The notes: a model not told the origin generated them from the sequence alone. Positions 1 to 9,011 are shown, numbered from the stretch's first letter. The stretch: DNA of 64,000 nucleotides from Streptococcus himalayensis (GCF_001708305.1 NZ_CP016953.1:1693501-1757500), one strand, 5' to 3'. Program-made: numbers and translations.

Positions 1-1050
1 AATACAGAGGTGATTTTATTTAACAAGGATTATGAAGCCATTACCACAGGGGATAATTTTCTGGGTTTGAATAATCTCGCTTTTGATAAGCGACAAATGA
101 ATCGCATTCGTCAAGTTCAAGTGAAAAATGGTTACGGTGGAGAAGAAACCTATCGGATGATGGTCTTTCCTTGCCAAGACGCTAAAGGCAGTCTCGTGAA
201 GTATGCGGCCATTTTCATCAATACGAGCCAGTTGGAGCAAGCCAATTTAAGCCATGAACAAGTCGTCATTATGGTAATGGTAAGTTTTTGGCTGTTATCT
301 GTGGTTGCAAGTATCTATTTAGCCAGCGTCAGTGTCAAGCCTCTTTTGGAGAGTATGCAAAAGCAGAAATCCTTTGTTGAAAATGCCAGTCATGAATTAC
401 GAACTCCTTTAGCAGTTCTTCAAAATCGCTTGGAAACCCTTTTTAGAAAGCCAGAAGCGACCATTATGGATTCTAGCGAGAGCATTGCCTCAAGCCTTGA
501 AGAAGTTCGAAATATGCGAATGCTGACGACTAATCTGCTCAATCTCGCCCGTCGAGATGATGGAATCACGCCAGAAATTGTGGATGTCGATCAAAATTTC
601 TTTAACACGACCTTTACCAATTATGAAATGATTGCAACGGAAAATGGAAAAACTTTTCGGTTTCAAAATAAGATTTTCCGAACGATTCGAACCGATAAGA
701 CCCTACTCAAGCAGTTGATGACCATTTTATTTGACAATGCCATTAAATATACGGATGAGGATGGCGAAATTGAATTGACTGTTTCGGCCAATGATCGCAC
801 CCTTTTTCTGACAGTGGAAGACAATGGGGCGGGCATCCGAAATGAGGATAAGAAAAGAGTATTTGACCGCTTTTATCGGATTGATAAGGCGAGAACTCGT
901 CAAAAAGGTGGTTTTGGATTAGGCTTATCCTTGGCCAAGCAAATCGTTGAAGCCCTCAAAGGGACCATTACGGTGAAAGATAATAAACCTCGCGGAACCA
1001 TTTTTGAAGTAAAAATCGCTATTAAAACGGATAATAAAAAAAAGAAATAA
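1..1050 (+). CDS. ciaH: Sensor histidine kinase CiaH, 3' part (5' end outside window)
   Basis: The reading frame is open from the first base, so the N-terminus lies outside the window; about 349 residues remain of a protein that is usually about 440. Visible in order are the end of an extracellular domain, one membrane segment (about residues 86-108 counted from the GTG at 10), the phospho-acceptor H-box SHELRTP (His about 128), an N-box DNAIKYT, the ATP-lid motif DNGAGI and a GFGLGLSL G2 box. This is an EnvZ/PhoR-type kinase. The H-box context with PLAVLQNRLE and the nearby rpsT and coaA suggest CiaH of the streptococcal CiaRH system, which controls competence, cell-wall stress and virulence. 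The response regulator gene would lie just to the left. The family call is firm; the CiaH name is likely. Confidence 0.85.
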   Translation, partial: NTEVILFNKDYEAITTGDNFLGLNNLAFDKRQMNRIRQVQVKNGYGGEETYRMMVFPCQDAKGSLVKYAAIFINTSQLEQANLSHEQVVIMVMVSFWLLSVVASIYLASVSVKPLLESMQKQKSFVENASHELRTPLAVLQNRLETLFRKPEATIMDSSESIASSLEEVRNMRMLTTNLLNLARRDDGITPEIVDVDQNFFNTTFTNYEMIATENGKTFRFQNKIFRTIRTDKTLLKQLMTILFDNAIKYTDEDGEIELTVSANDRTLFLTVEDNGAGIRNEDKKRVFDRFYRIDKARTRQKGGFGLGLSLAKQIVEALKGTITVKDNKPRGTIFEVKIAIKTDNKKKK

Positions 1051-1059
1051 AGACAATGA

Positions 1060-1281
1060 CTTTATTTCTTTCCAGTTTACTTGGTCTCTTATATCGAAAC
1101 AGCACACTTACCCGTTGCGAAAATTGAGTCCTATCTTCACCATCGCTTTTCTGACAAACGATTAGAACTATCTGTTTTATCTCCAAATGGCCAAGAAGTA
1201 GCGGTCAAGGAATGGTTTTTAGTTTCCTTAGAAGAGATTGAGCAGGCTGTAGAGGACTTAAAAAAGGCCATCAGTAGATAG
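1060..1281 (+). pseudogene. Small remnant resembling the C-terminal end of a GIY-YIG/T5orf172-type protein
   Basis: An open frame of about 73 codons follows a stop at 1057-1059. It has no ATG and no ribosome binding site; the only starter is a TTG at 1081. The peptide contains HHRFSDKRLEL followed by VKEWFLVSLEEIEQAV. That spacing and sequence resemble the C-terminal end of T5orf172/GIY-YIG domain proteins (short helix, F-x-D-K-R, then E-W/F-F-x-V-S-L-E-E-I). I read it as a decayed 3' fragment left downstream of ciaH. It could be a real small protein, but the missing start signals argue against that. Confidence 0.35.
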
Positions 1282-1310
1282 GCTCAGTCTAATTTCAAAT
1301 TCTAAAAAAT

Positions 1311-1355
1311 AACCCCCTGTAAAATCTCCATAAAATGAGAATATTGCAGGGGGTT
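1311..1355. terminator. Bidirectional terminator between the ciaH region and amylase
   Basis: AACCCCCTG at 1311-1319 pairs perfectly with CAGGGGGTT at 1347-1355. A-rich sequence lies to the left and T-rich sequence to the right, so it can act on both strands. It lies between a plus-strand unit ending at 1281 and a minus-strand gene ending at 1398. Confidence 0.75.
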
Positions 1356-1397
1356 AGATAGTTTTGTTTAAAGGAATTGAGGCTTTTTTATAGCCTA

Positions 1398-2855
1398 TTA
1401 CTCTCCTCGTCCCCAAACGCTGACTGAAGTAGGAGCAACTGGAAAGTCTCCCCAGCCTTCCTCATCAATGACAACGACATCGTCAATATGTCCTAGATAG
1501 TCTGTAAAAGTTTGGTTTGCCCATTCTTGTCCGACAAACATCCGCTTATAGGTAGCTGTATTGTTAGAGAGGAGAACGGCGATAGGAGTAGCTGTGTTTG
1601 CTTGGCCAAGTCGCACCCAGCCAATGCAGTTTGCATCATCAAAATAATCCACCTGTTCGCCATAAGCTAGTTGTAAACGAATATCTAGCAATTTATCCAG
1701 GATTTCTCGGAAACTCATTTGAGCAAATTCCCCTTCAATGCCCATATAATCGCCATAAAAGACACAGGGCAAGCCTTCCTCTCGTAGGAGGATGAGGGCA
1801 TAAGCTAGAGGTTTAAACCATTCTTGCACTGTGGATTCAAGTGCTTGCCCACCTTGTGTATCATGGTTGTCAACGAAGGTCACAGCAGACTCTGGATGGT
1901 TTTGGGCAAGAGTTCCGTTGAAAATCTCCCGTAAATCATAGTCAGCTTGTTGTTCGCTAGCTTCAAAAAGATTGTGATGCAAGCGAACATCGACTAAATC
2001 AAAGCGGTAGTCTATACTGGCTAGGTAGTCTGTATTGGTCTGCGAATCGCTATTCCAAAATTCTCCAAAAACATAGAAATCTTCTCCATGCTTTTCCATC
2101 ATATCTCGAATGAAATTGCCCATGAAAAAGCTGTCAATATGCTTAATCGCATCAAGGCGAAAGCCAGCAATCCCAGTTGTTTCCACGAACCAATCTGCCC
2201 AATCATAGATTTGTTGAACGACTTCTGGATGTTTAAAATCAAGGTCAGCGTACATGAGATAATCATAGTTACCATTTTCATTATCAACTAATTCATCATC
2301 TGCCCAACCTTTATTGTCGCCTTGAATGAGATAAATTCCCGATTTTTGACCTTTGGCATCATAGTCTGTCCCTGTGAAGTGGTACCAGTGCCATTCAAAG
2401 TCATTATATACTTTTTGTCGGCCTTCAAAGGAAAAATGGGTCCAACCACGAATTTCAAAAGGTGCTTCTGATAGTTCAACCGTTCGATTTTCGGGATCGA
2501 CTTCAACTACCTGAAAGCGTTCTGTGTGGTCTGCCCCTGCCTTGTGATTTAAGACGAGATCGGCTAGAGGCTCGATTGCGTGTGCTTTTAACGTTTGGAT
2601 AAGGGAGATGTACTCGTCTTTGGTTCCGTATTTTGTTCGTACGGTTCCTTTTTGGTCAAATTCACCGAGGTCAAAGAGGTCATAGACCCCATAGCCGACA
2701 TCATCGCTACTCGTGGCTTTAAAAGCAGGAGGGAGCCAGATTTTGCGAATGCCTTTTTCAGCAAGTGCTGGTGCCAGTTCGCTTAGACGCTTCCAATGAT
2801 GGCCATCGTTTGGGATGTACCATTCAAAGGCTTGAAATAGGGTTTGATTTTCCAT
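1398..2855 (-). CDS. amy: Intracellular alpha-amylase (GH13, AmyA type)
   Basis: A 485-residue glycoside hydrolase family 13 enzyme with no signal peptide, so it acts in the cytoplasm on maltodextrins or glycogen-like glucans. The GH13 catalytic triad is visible: nucleophile Asp235 in GFRLDAIKH, acid/base Glu265 in VFGEFWN, and Asp332 in FVDNHDTQ. An early DLVLNHKAGAD block is the conserved region I. Length matches cytoplasmic bacterial amylases of streptococci and Bacillus. The ATG at 2855 has GAGGAATAT upstream. It is preceded by a cre-like palindrome overlapping a likely -35 (TTTGCT, 18-nt spacer, TAAAAT), which points to CcpA-mediated glucose repression. The gene is probably monocistronic and ends at the 1311-1355 hairpin. 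Confidence 0.93.
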   Translation of the reverse strand: MENQTLFQAFEWYIPNDGHHWKRLSELAPALAEKGIRKIWLPPAFKATSSDDVGYGVYDLFDLGEFDQKGTVRTKYGTKDEYISLIQTLKAHAIEPLADLVLNHKAGADHTERFQVVEVDPENRTVELSEAPFEIRGWTHFSFEGRQKVYNDFEWHWYHFTGTDYDAKGQKSGIYLIQGDNKGWADDELVDNENGNYDYLMYADLDFKHPEVVQQIYDWADWFVETTGIAGFRLDAIKHIDSFFMGNFIRDMMEKHGEDFYVFGEFWNSDSQTNTDYLASIDYRFDLVDVRLHHNLFEASEQQADYDLREIFNGTLAQNHPESAVTFVDNHDTQGGQALESTVQEWFKPLAYALILLREEGLPCVFYGDYMGIEGEFAQMSFREILDKLLDIRLQLAYGEQVDYFDDANCIGWVRLGQANTATPIAVLLSNNTATYKRMFVGQEWANQTFTDYLGHIDDVVVIDEEGWGDFPVAPTSVSVWGRGE

Positions 2856-2910
2856 AGATATTCCTCAACTTAGAAAAGATGAAACCATTTTATCAAAATA
2901 TCAGAAAGAG

Positions 2911-2925
2911 AGCAAACGTTTGCGT
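2911..2925 (-). promoter_or_regulatory. cre-like CcpA site at the amylase promoter
   Basis: A perfect 12-bp palindrome GCAAACGTTTGC (2912-2923). On the minus strand the 15-mer ACGCAAACGTTTGCT fits the cre consensus WTGNAANCGNWNNCW with one mismatch. It overlaps the proposed -35 of the amylase gene, about 60 bp upstream of its start, a position expected to repress. Confidence 0.6.
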
Positions 2926-2934
2926 AATGTTTCG

Positions 2935-3450
2935 CTATAGTTTCTGCACATGTTCCAGAAAAGCATCCAATTCTCGTTGATTGCAAAGCATGACAACCTT
3001 CTCTGAATAGGTTTGGCAGACCTTCTGGTACCGTCTTTTTGCCCTTTCTTGCCTACCATCTTTTAAAATCCAGCGGATAAATTCCCAGTCAAATTTCTCA
3101 GGACAGCCTGGTGTCATATCTTCCCGTGTTTGTCCACGGTAACGAAGGGAACGTTTAAAAGCTCGATAAAGACAATTCCAAGGAGAGAAGTTCAGGAAGA
3201 TAATGGTATCAGCTTCTTTCATTCTTTGTTCATAGGAGCAAAAACTATAATTTCCATCCATAACCCAACTGTCATGATGGCATAAGAAGTCATCGACTAG
3301 ACGTTTCATATCCTCATCTGGGCGTTCCTGCCATTGAGGCAAAAATCGCATTGTATCTAAATGCAGACAAGGAAGAGCGTAGTGTGTGGATAGAAACTTC
3401 GCAAGGGTTGATTTTCCCGATCCTGAATAGCCAATAATTTGAATTTTCAT
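2935..3450 (-). CDS. P-loop kinase-like protein of the FlaR/adenylate-kinase-like type
   Basis: A 171-residue cytoplasmic NTPase fold. The N-terminus carries a Walker A motif GYSGSGKS (residues 7-14), followed by LHLDTM and a VMDGNY segment typical of the small family annotated as DNA topology modulation protein FlaR, related to adenylate/shikimate kinases. A basic region RAFKRSLRYRGQ follows. The true substrate is unknown; the FlaR name comes from old genetics and says little about the reaction. The start at 3450 has AAAGGGAG upstream. It lies 66 bp downstream of rpsT on the same strand with a weak terminator between, so partial read-through is possible. Confidence 0.7.
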   Translation of the reverse strand: MKIQIIGYSGSGKSTLAKFLSTHYALPCLHLDTMRFLPQWQERPDEDMKRLVDDFLCHHDSWVMDGNYSFCSYEQRMKEADTIIFLNFSPWNCLYRAFKRSLRYRGQTREDMTPGCPEKFDWEFIRWILKDGRQERAKRRYQKVCQTYSEKVVMLCNQRELDAFLEHVQKL

Positions 3451-3475
3451 AGGAGACTCCCTTTAAAAAAGCAAA

Positions 3476-3500
3476 ATAAAAAAGCTCAAACGAGCTCTTT
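3476..3500 (-). terminator. Short terminator after rpsT
   Basis: On the minus strand AGAGCTC, a GTTT loop and GAGCT are followed by a run of T. The stem is only 5-6 bp, so termination may be partial and may let some transcripts continue into the P-loop gene. Confidence 0.55.
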
Positions 3501-3516
3501 CATTTTACTATGCAGC

Positions 3517-3753
3517 TTATTTTGCAAGTTTAGCAGCAAGACGAGCTTTATCGCGGCCTGCTTTGTTCTTGTGAATCAAACCTTTAGTTTCTGCTTTATC
3601 GATAGCTGAGCTAGCAGCGCGGAACAATTCTTCAGATGGGTTTGCTTCAAATGCTTTAATTGCAGTACGCATAGCTGATTTTTGAGCTGAGTTTTTTTCG
3701 TTTTGTTTAACGTTTAATTCAGCGCGTTTGATAGCTGATTTAATATTTGCCAA
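3517..3753 (-). CDS. rpsT: 30S ribosomal protein S20, TTG start
   Basis: A 78-residue small-subunit protein that binds 16S rRNA early in assembly. The sequence [13 protein letters not shown], the [17 protein letters not shown] helix and a C-terminal [16 protein letters not shown] are classic bacterial S20. The start is set by a strong GGAGGTG (3760-3766 on the complement) eight bases before a TTG at 3753. A longer frame begins at another TTG (3768), but that one lies within the ribosome binding site and adds residues not found in the family. A UUG start is also known for E. coli rpsT, where it takes part in autogenous control; control here is inferred only. Confidence 0.95.
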   Translation of the reverse strand: MANIKSAIKRAELNVKQNEKNSAQKSAMRTAIKAFEANPSEELFRAASSAIDKAETKGLIHKNKAGRDKARLAAKLAK

Positions 3754-3821
3754 TGTTTTCACCTCCAATGCTATACTAACTATCTAATTATATCTGAAAA
3801 GTTTGATTTTGACAAGTCTTT

Positions 3822-4742
3822 TTATTTTTTTAAATAAATTTCGTCAATTTCGTGATTTTTTGCCTTGTGTAAAATCATATCGGCGCGATTTTTGGTTGGC
3901 TCGATATAGTTTTTTAAATTGACAAGATTGATACTGGACCAAATATTGTGGGCAAAGTCAGCCACTTCTTCCTCGGTCTGCTTGGTAAAGCGATGGTAGT
4001 AGTTATTCGTATCATTTTTGGCAAATTCGAGTAGTTTTTTAAAACGATCCAGATACCAAGTTTCGATGTTTTCTACTTCGGCATCGACATAGATCGAAAA
4101 ATCAAAGAAATCCGTGATATATAAATGTTCATTTTGCGGATTTTGCAGAACATTGATGCCTTCTACAATGACAAAGTCGGCTGGCTTCACGATTTGGACT
4201 TTCTGGGGGACAATATCATAAATTTCATGGGAATATACAGGAATTTGAGCCGCTTGCCCATTTTTAATCGCATCCAAAAAACCAAGAAGTAATTCCATGT
4301 TGTAACTTTCTGGAAATCCCTTTCGATTTAGGATATTCTCCTTTATCAGTTCTTGGTTGGGATAGAGAAAGCCATCGGTTGTGACCAATTCGACGCTGGC
4401 ATCAGCAAAAGTCCTAGATAAAAGAATTTGTAATAATCGACTGGTTGTAGACTTTCCCACTGCAACACTACCAGATACACCGATGATAAATGGTTGTTTT
4501 CTGCTTTCTTTTTGCAGAAAAATGCTTTTTGAAAAGGCTAAATCTTCTTTGGAACGTTTGTAAATCTGGATGAGATAAGTCAATGGCAGATAAATATCCA
4601 CTACATCCTGTAAACTAATACGATCGTTAAAACTGGTGATAGAGGTTAATTCTGCCTCTGTAAGTGGCGGTTGCACACTGCGATGGAGATTTTGCCACCG
4701 TTCGCGTGTAATTTTTTCAAAATGAATTAATTCCTTATACAT
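3822..4742 (-). CDS. coaA: Pantothenate kinase, type I
   Basis: A 306-residue cytoplasmic enzyme that phosphorylates pantothenate with ATP, the first and rate-limiting step of coenzyme A synthesis. Walker A is visible in [12 protein letters not shown] (residues about 88-99). The DGFLYPN block, the IYDIVP motif and [11 protein letters not shown] are typical of the bacterial CoaA (type I) family and its usual length of about 310. AGGAG lies six bases before the ATG at 4742. Its promoter (TTTACA, 18-nt spacer, TATACT at 4792-4763 on the complement) shares a palindrome with the divergent methyltransferase promoter, so the two may be co-regulated. Confidence 0.95.
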   Translation of the reverse strand: MYKELIHFEKITRERWQNLHRSVQPPLTEAELTSITSFNDRISLQDVVDIYLPLTYLIQIYKRSKEDLAFSKSIFLQKESRKQPFIIGVSGSVAVGKSTTSRLLQILLSRTFADASVELVTTDGFLYPNQELIKENILNRKGFPESYNMELLLGFLDAIKNGQAAQIPVYSHEIYDIVPQKVQIVKPADFVIVEGINVLQNPQNEHLYITDFFDFSIYVDAEVENIETWYLDRFKKLLEFAKNDTNNYYHRFTKQTEEEVADFAHNIWSSINLVNLKNYIEPTKNRADMILHKAKNHEIDEIYLKK

Positions 4743-4762
4743 ATCAAACTCCTAGAGTATTT

Positions 4763-4825
4763 AGTATATCATTTTTTAAAGAGATTTGTAAACGGTTTAC
4801 AATAAAAGTGAAAATATGGTAAAAT
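4763..4825. promoter_or_regulatory. Divergent promoters sharing a 17-bp palindrome
   Basis: TTGTAAAC (4786-4793), a single G, and GTTTACAA (4795-4802) form a perfect palindrome. Each arm supplies the -35 TTTACA of one promoter: rightward TTTACA 4796-4801, 18-nt spacer, TAAAAT 4820-4825; leftward TTTACA on the complement of 4787-4792, 18-nt spacer, TATACT on the complement of 4763-4768. A protein bound here would cover both -35 boxes. It resembles a cre site with one extra central base. Confidence 0.65.
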
Positions 4826-4831
4826 AGAAAT

Positions 4832-5419
4832 ATGACAAAGATGTATTTTGCAGAAAATCCTGATGCAGCTCATGATATCCATCGCTTGGAAGTGGAGCTC
4901 TTGGGACAGAGAATGATTTTTTACACAGATGCGGGTGTTTTTAGTAAGAAAATGATTGACTATGGCAGTCAGGTATTGCTGAACTGTCTTGATTTTTCTT
5001 CTAACGAGCGACTATTGGATGTAGGATGTGGCTATGGGCCTTTAGGCTTGACTTTAGCAAAGGTACAAGGGCTTGAGGTGACCATGGTCGATATTAACCA
5101 GAGGGCGCTTGACTTGGCCAAGAGAAATGCGGCAGAAAATCAGGTAGAAGCCCGTATTTTTCAATCGAATCTCTATGAAAAGGTTGAAGCAGAGTTCAAT
5201 CATATTATCAGCAATCCACCGATTCGGGCCGGAAAGCAGGTCGTGCACCAAGTGATTACTGGAAGTCTTGAGCATTTGCACGAGGGCGGAACCTTGACCC
5301 TTGTCATTCAGAAGAAACAAGGAGCACCGAGTGCGAAGACCAAAATGGAGGAGACGTTTGGAAATTGTGAAGTGCTGAGAAAAGATAAAGGCTACTATAT
5401 TCTAAGGAGTGAGAAATGA
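4832..5419 (+). CDS. Class I SAM-dependent methyltransferase (RsmC/YbxB type)
   Basis: A 195-residue single-domain methyltransferase. The SAM-binding motif LLDVGCGYGPLG lies at about residues 60-71, an acidic VTMVDIN strand end follows, and the ISNPPIRAGK motif is the NPPY-like signature of enzymes that methylate an exocyclic amino group, as in 16S rRNA guanine-N2 methyltransferase RsmC. The length equals the short Gram-positive form, which lacks the N-terminal pseudo-domain of E. coli RsmC. The ATG lies only six bases after a -10 box and has no ribosome binding site, suggesting a leaderless transcript. It is the first gene of the pyrimidine/nucleoside salvage operon and overlaps pdp by 4 bp. 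Confidence 0.8.
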   Translation: MTKMYFAENPDAAHDIHRLEVELLGQRMIFYTDAGVFSKKMIDYGSQVLLNCLDFSSNERLLDVGCGYGPLGLTLAKVQGLEVTMVDINQRALDLAKRNAAENQVEARIFQSNLYEKVEAEFNHIISNPPIRAGKQVVHQVITGSLEHLHEGGTLTLVIQKKQGAPSAKTKMEETFGNCEVLRKDKGYYILRSEK

Positions 5420-6696
5420 TAAGAGCAGTAGATATCATTCAAAAAAAGAGAGATGGCGAGGAGCTGACATCTGATGAAATCAAATGGTTAATTGATGGTT
5501 ACGTGGCAGGAACAGTGCCAGACTATCAAATGTCAGCTTTTGCCATGGCTATTTATTTTAAGGGAATGACGACTCGGGAAATTTCAGATTTAACCATGGC
5601 CATGGTAGCAACGGGTGAACAGATTGATTTGTCTGCTATTGCTGGGATTAAGGTAGATAAACATTCTACTGGTGGCGTAGGCGATAAGGTGACCCTCATC
5701 TTGGTTCCTTTAGTTGCAAGCTTTGGAGTTCCTGTGGCTAAGATGAGTGGGAGAGGGTTAGGCCATACAGGAGGGACTCTTGATAAGTTAGAGTCTATCA
5801 AAGGATATGAGATTGAGCGTAGCCAAGAGAGTTTTATCAAACAGGTGCAAGATATTGGCTTGTCAGTTATCGGTCAATCTGAACAACTTGTAAAGGCCGA
5901 TAAATTGCTCTACGCCCTTCGTGATGTGACAGCAACGGTAGATACCATTCCCTTGATTGCCAGTTCTGTGATGAGTAAAAAAATTGCAGCTGGGGCAGAC
6001 GCGATTTTACTCGATGTGACTGTAGGAGAAGGTGCCTTTATGAAAAATATCGCAGATGCAAGACTTCTTGCCCAGACTATGGTGGATTTAGGAAAGGCTG
6101 TCGGCAGAAAGACAGTCGCTGTTATTACAGATATGAGCCAACCTTTGGGAACTAGTATTGGGAATCGTTTGGAAATTTTGGAAGCTCTTGAGATTTTACA
6201 GGGTAAGGGGAGAGAGGATATCACTGAATTTATCTGTGAATTGGCCCAAATCATGCTAGGCTTAGCAGATGTTGAAAAAACAGTGCCAGAAATCCGTGAA
6301 CAGCTACATAACGGAGCTGCTTTAGCCAAATTTGAGGAAATGGTTGCAGCTCAAGGAGGAGATGTAAACGATCTTTATCGCGAGTCTGCTGCGGCCTTCA
6401 TAGCAGAAATAAGGGCTGAGAAAGATGGTTACCTTGCTGAACTTCCTGCCATGGAATTTGGACTTTTTGCTATGCGTCTTGGTGCAGGAAGAGCGGTGAA
6501 GACAGATGATTTAGACTTTGAAACTGGGATTGTTTTTGAAAAGAAAGTCGGAGAAGCTGTAAAAACGGGTGAACTTTTGGCAAAAATTTATGCAAATGAA
6601 AAAATTTCGGACGAATTAGTTACAGAATTCAAAAAAAATGTTAAAATAAGTGATGAGCAGAAAAAAGTTAGAGAGATTATCGAAGTAATCGCTTAA
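5416..6696 (+). CDS. pdp: Pyrimidine-nucleoside phosphorylase
   Basis: A 426-residue enzyme that splits thymidine, deoxyuridine or uridine with phosphate into base and (deoxy)ribose-1-phosphate. It has the family signature KHSTGGVGDKVT (residues about 80-91), the SGRGLGHTGGTLDKLE phosphate/base site, the helical N-terminal domain, and a C-terminal alpha/beta domain. Length is that of the homodimeric nucleoside phosphorylase II family. The ATG overlaps the methyltransferase stop as ATGA. With deoC and cdd it forms a deoxynucleoside catabolic set: Cdd deaminates cytidine, Pdp releases the sugar phosphate, and DeoC cleaves deoxyribose-5-phosphate. Confidence 0.94.
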   Translation: MIRAVDIIQKKRDGEELTSDEIKWLIDGYVAGTVPDYQMSAFAMAIYFKGMTTREISDLTMAMVATGEQIDLSAIAGIKVDKHSTGGVGDKVTLILVPLVASFGVPVAKMSGRGLGHTGGTLDKLESIKGYEIERSQESFIKQVQDIGLSVIGQSEQLVKADKLLYALRDVTATVDTIPLIASSVMSKKIAAGADAILLDVTVGEGAFMKNIADARLLAQTMVDLGKAVGRKTVAVITDMSQPLGTSIGNRLEILEALEILQGKGREDITEFICELAQIMLGLADVEKTVPEIREQLHNGAALAKFEEMVAAQGGDVNDLYRESAAAFIAEIRAEKDGYLAELPAMEFGLFAMRLGAGRAVKTDDLDFETGIVFEKKVGEAVKTGELLAKIYANEKISDELVTEFKKNVKISDEQKKVREIIEVIA

Positions 6697-6714
6697 CTTA
6701 TGGGAGAACCGAAA

Positions 6715-7377
6715 ATGAAATTAAACAAGTATATAGATCATACGCTTTTAAAGGCTGATGCCCAACAAGAGCAGATTGAGCGACTCATTGAAGAGGCTAA
6801 AGAGTATGATTTTGCCAGCGTCTGTGTCAATCCTACCTGGGTTGCTTTTGCAGCTGAGGGTTTGAAAGGGACAGATGTCAAAGTTTGTACGGTGATTGGT
6901 TTTCCTCTGGGAGCGACCTCATCAGCTACAAAGGCTTTTGAGACACAGGATGCCATTCAAAATGGGGCTGACGAGATTGATATGGTGATGAATATCGGAG
7001 CTCTAAAATCTCAAAATTTGGTTTTAGTAGAGGATGACATCCGTGCCGTGGTTGAGGCCAGTGGCGATAAGCTTGTCAAAGTGATTATTGAGACTTGTCT
7101 ATTGACGGATGATGAGAAGGTACTTGCTTGTCAGTTGGCAAAGGCTGCTGGTGCAGATTTTGTAAAAACGTCCACAGGCTTCTCGACAGGTGGAGCAACG
7201 GTGGCAGACGTGGCCCTGATGCGTCAGACAGTTGGCGAGGACATGGGGGTGAAAGCTTCTGGTGGTGCACGGTCTTATGAGGATGCCAAATCCTTTATCG
7301 AGGCGGGGGCAAATCGTATCGGAGCATCTTCAGGAATTGCTATTATGAAGGGAGAAGTTGCAAGTAGTGACTACTAA
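6715..7377 (+). CDS. deoC: Deoxyribose-phosphate aldolase
   Basis: A 220-residue class I aldolase that cleaves 2-deoxyribose-5-phosphate to acetaldehyde and glyceraldehyde-3-phosphate. The Schiff-base lysine is in FVKTSTGF, and a second lysine in MGVKASGG forms the usual proton relay; an early IDHTLLK block is also typical. I chose the ATG at 6715 ([10 protein letters not shown]): GGGAG lies eight bases upstream, whereas an in-frame ATG at 6700 sits upstream of that site. The gene lies 18 bp after pdp and overlaps cdd by 11 bp. Confidence 0.95.
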   Translation: MKLNKYIDHTLLKADAQQEQIERLIEEAKEYDFASVCVNPTWVAFAAEGLKGTDVKVCTVIGFPLGATSSATKAFETQDAIQNGADEIDMVMNIGALKSQNLVLVEDDIRAVVEASGDKLVKVIIETCLLTDDEKVLACQLAKAAGADFVKTSTGFSTGGATVADVALMRQTVGEDMGVKASGGARSYEDAKSFIEAGANRIGASSGIAIMKGEVASSDY

Positions 7378-7753
7378 TTTCATTGAATTAGCTGTTGAAA
7401 ATAGCCGACATGCCTATGTGCCCTATTCGCATTTTCCCGTGAGTGCAGTTTTATGTGCTAAAAATGGTCAAGTGTTTACAGGGGTCAATATTGAAAATGC
7501 GAGTTTTGGTTTGACCAATTGTGCAGAGCGCACTGCTATTTTCAAAGCCGTATCAGAAGGTGTGTTGGAGTTTGAAGAACTCTATGTTTATGGAGAAACC
7601 AAACATCCAGTCTCCCCTTGTGGAGCTTGTCGTCAAGTGATGGCAGAATTTTTTAATCAGGATTTAAAGGTGACTTTAATCGCCAAAGATCAATCGACGG
7701 TCGAGATGACGGTCGGGGAATTACTTCCATATTCTTTTACTGACTTGGATTAG
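7367..7753 (+). CDS. cdd: Cytidine deaminase
   Basis: A 128-residue zinc enzyme that deaminates cytidine and deoxycytidine. The zinc and catalytic motifs are [11 protein letters not shown] (Cys and catalytic Glu) and SPCGACRQV (two Cys), with [10 protein letters not shown] before them: the tetrameric short-form family. The best start is a GTG at 7367 (V-T-T-N-F-I-E-L), nine bases after GGGAGAAG; a TTG at 7358 is too close to that site. It is translationally coupled to deoC by overlap. Confidence 0.93.
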   Translation: MTTNFIELAVENSRHAYVPYSHFPVSAVLCAKNGQVFTGVNIENASFGLTNCAERTAIFKAVSEGVLEFEELYVYGETKHPVSPCGACRQVMAEFFNQDLKVTLIAKDQSTVEMTVGELLPYSFTDLD

Positions 7754-7824
7754 TCAGCAAACTGGTCAAGCGACCAAATTCAAATCCGCAACACAGTTGC
7801 ATATCTTATTTAGGAGGTTCAGAA

Positions 7825-8880
7825 ATGAACAAGAAACAATGGTTAGGCCTAGGTCTAGTAACGGTTGCAGCACTTGGACTTGCTGCATGTGGAAATCGTG
7901 CTTCAAAAGGTGACAATGCAAATGCAAAAACAGACCTGAAAGCAGCAATCGTAACAGATACTGGTGGTGTAGATGATAAATCATTTAACCAATCAGCTTG
8001 GGAAGGATTGCAAGAATGGGGGAAAGACAATGGTCTTTCAAAAGACAACGGTTTCACTTACTTCCAATCAACAGACGAGTCTGAGTATGCGAACAACCTT
8101 GAGCAAGCAGCGACCAGCAATTACAAATTAGTTTTCGGTATCGGATTTGCTCTTCGTGATGCCGTAGAAGCAGCTGCAAAAGACCATGCTGATATCAACT
8201 ACGTTATTGTCGATGATGAAATCAAAGATCAAAAGAATGTGGCATCAGCTCTCTTTGCAGATAACGAATCAGCTTACCTTGCAGGTGTAGCAGCGGCAAA
8301 AACAACAAAAACAAAACAAATTGGTTTTGTTGGAGGAATTGAAGGTGCTGTATTGACACGCTTCCAAAAAGGATTTGAAGCAGGTGTGAAATCAGTAGAC
8401 CCATCTATCAAGATTGATGTTCAATACGCAGGCTCATTTGGAGATGCAGCAAAAGGTAAAACGATTGCAGCAGCTCAATATGCAGCTGGTGCAGACATCG
8501 TGTATCAAGTAGCCGGTGGTACAGGTGCTGGTGTCTTCAACGAAGCAAAATCCATCAATGAAACAAAGAACGAAGATGAAAAAGTTTGGGTTCTTGGTGT
8601 AGACCGTGACCAAGAAGCAGAAGGAGCTTACAAATCAAAAGATGGCAAAGACTCTAATTTCGTTCTTGCTTCTACCTTGAAAAAAGTTGGTGAAACTGTA
8701 AAAGACTTGGCAACAAAAGCTTCTAAAGGTGAATTCCCTGGTGGTAAAACAAGCACATACGGCTTGAAAGATGGTGGAGTTGATTTGACAACGAAAAATC
8801 TTTCTGAAGATGCGAAAAAAGCTGTAGAAGATGCAAAAGCTAAAATTCTTGACGGAAGCATTAAAGTTCCAACAGAATAA
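7825..8880 (+). CDS. bmpA: BMP-family nucleoside-binding lipoprotein
   Basis: A 351-residue extracellular substrate-binding lipoprotein. The signal peptide ends in a lipobox LAAC at about residues 19-22, so the mature protein is lipid-anchored at Cys22. The body has DTGGVDDKSFNQSAWEG, FGIGFALRDAV and GFVGGIEG, diagnostic of the BMP/PnrA (Med) family that binds purine and pyrimidine nucleosides. AGGAGG precedes the ATG. It follows cdd by 71 bp and is followed by a terminator-like hairpin and then the ATPase and two permeases, so it is the receptor of a nucleoside ABC importer feeding the salvage enzymes upstream. Confidence 0.93.
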   Translation: MNKKQWLGLGLVTVAALGLAACGNRASKGDNANAKTDLKAAIVTDTGGVDDKSFNQSAWEGLQEWGKDNGLSKDNGFTYFQSTDESEYANNLEQAATSNYKLVFGIGFALRDAVEAAAKDHADINYVIVDDEIKDQKNVASALFADNESAYLAGVAAAKTTKTKQIGFVGGIEGAVLTRFQKGFEAGVKSVDPSIKIDVQYAGSFGDAAKGKTIAAAQYAAGADIVYQVAGGTGAGVFNEAKSINETKNEDEKVWVLGVDRDQEAEGAYKSKDGKDSNFVLASTLKKVGETVKDLATKASKGEFPGGKTSTYGLKDGGVDLTTKNLSEDAKKAVEDAKAKILDGSIKVPTE

Positions 8881-8943
8881 TTAGCGACTTTGTTGCTAGA
8901 GAGGATAGTAGTATCCTTTTGGTAACAACTCCTACTAAAATTG

Positions 8944-8993
8944 CGGAGTGGGAAATGGACTATATCTTGGTTCTTTTTCCGCTCCTCTTTTTT
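8944..8993 (+). terminator. Intra-operon terminator after bmpA
   Basis: GGAGTGGGAAA at 8945-8955 pairs, with G-U wobbles, with TTTTTCCGCTCC ending at 8985 and is followed by TCTTTTTT. It probably terminates part of the transcription so that the binding protein is made in excess over the transporter. Confidence 0.6.
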
Positions 8994-9011
8994 CAACTGA
9001 GGTATTTTATC

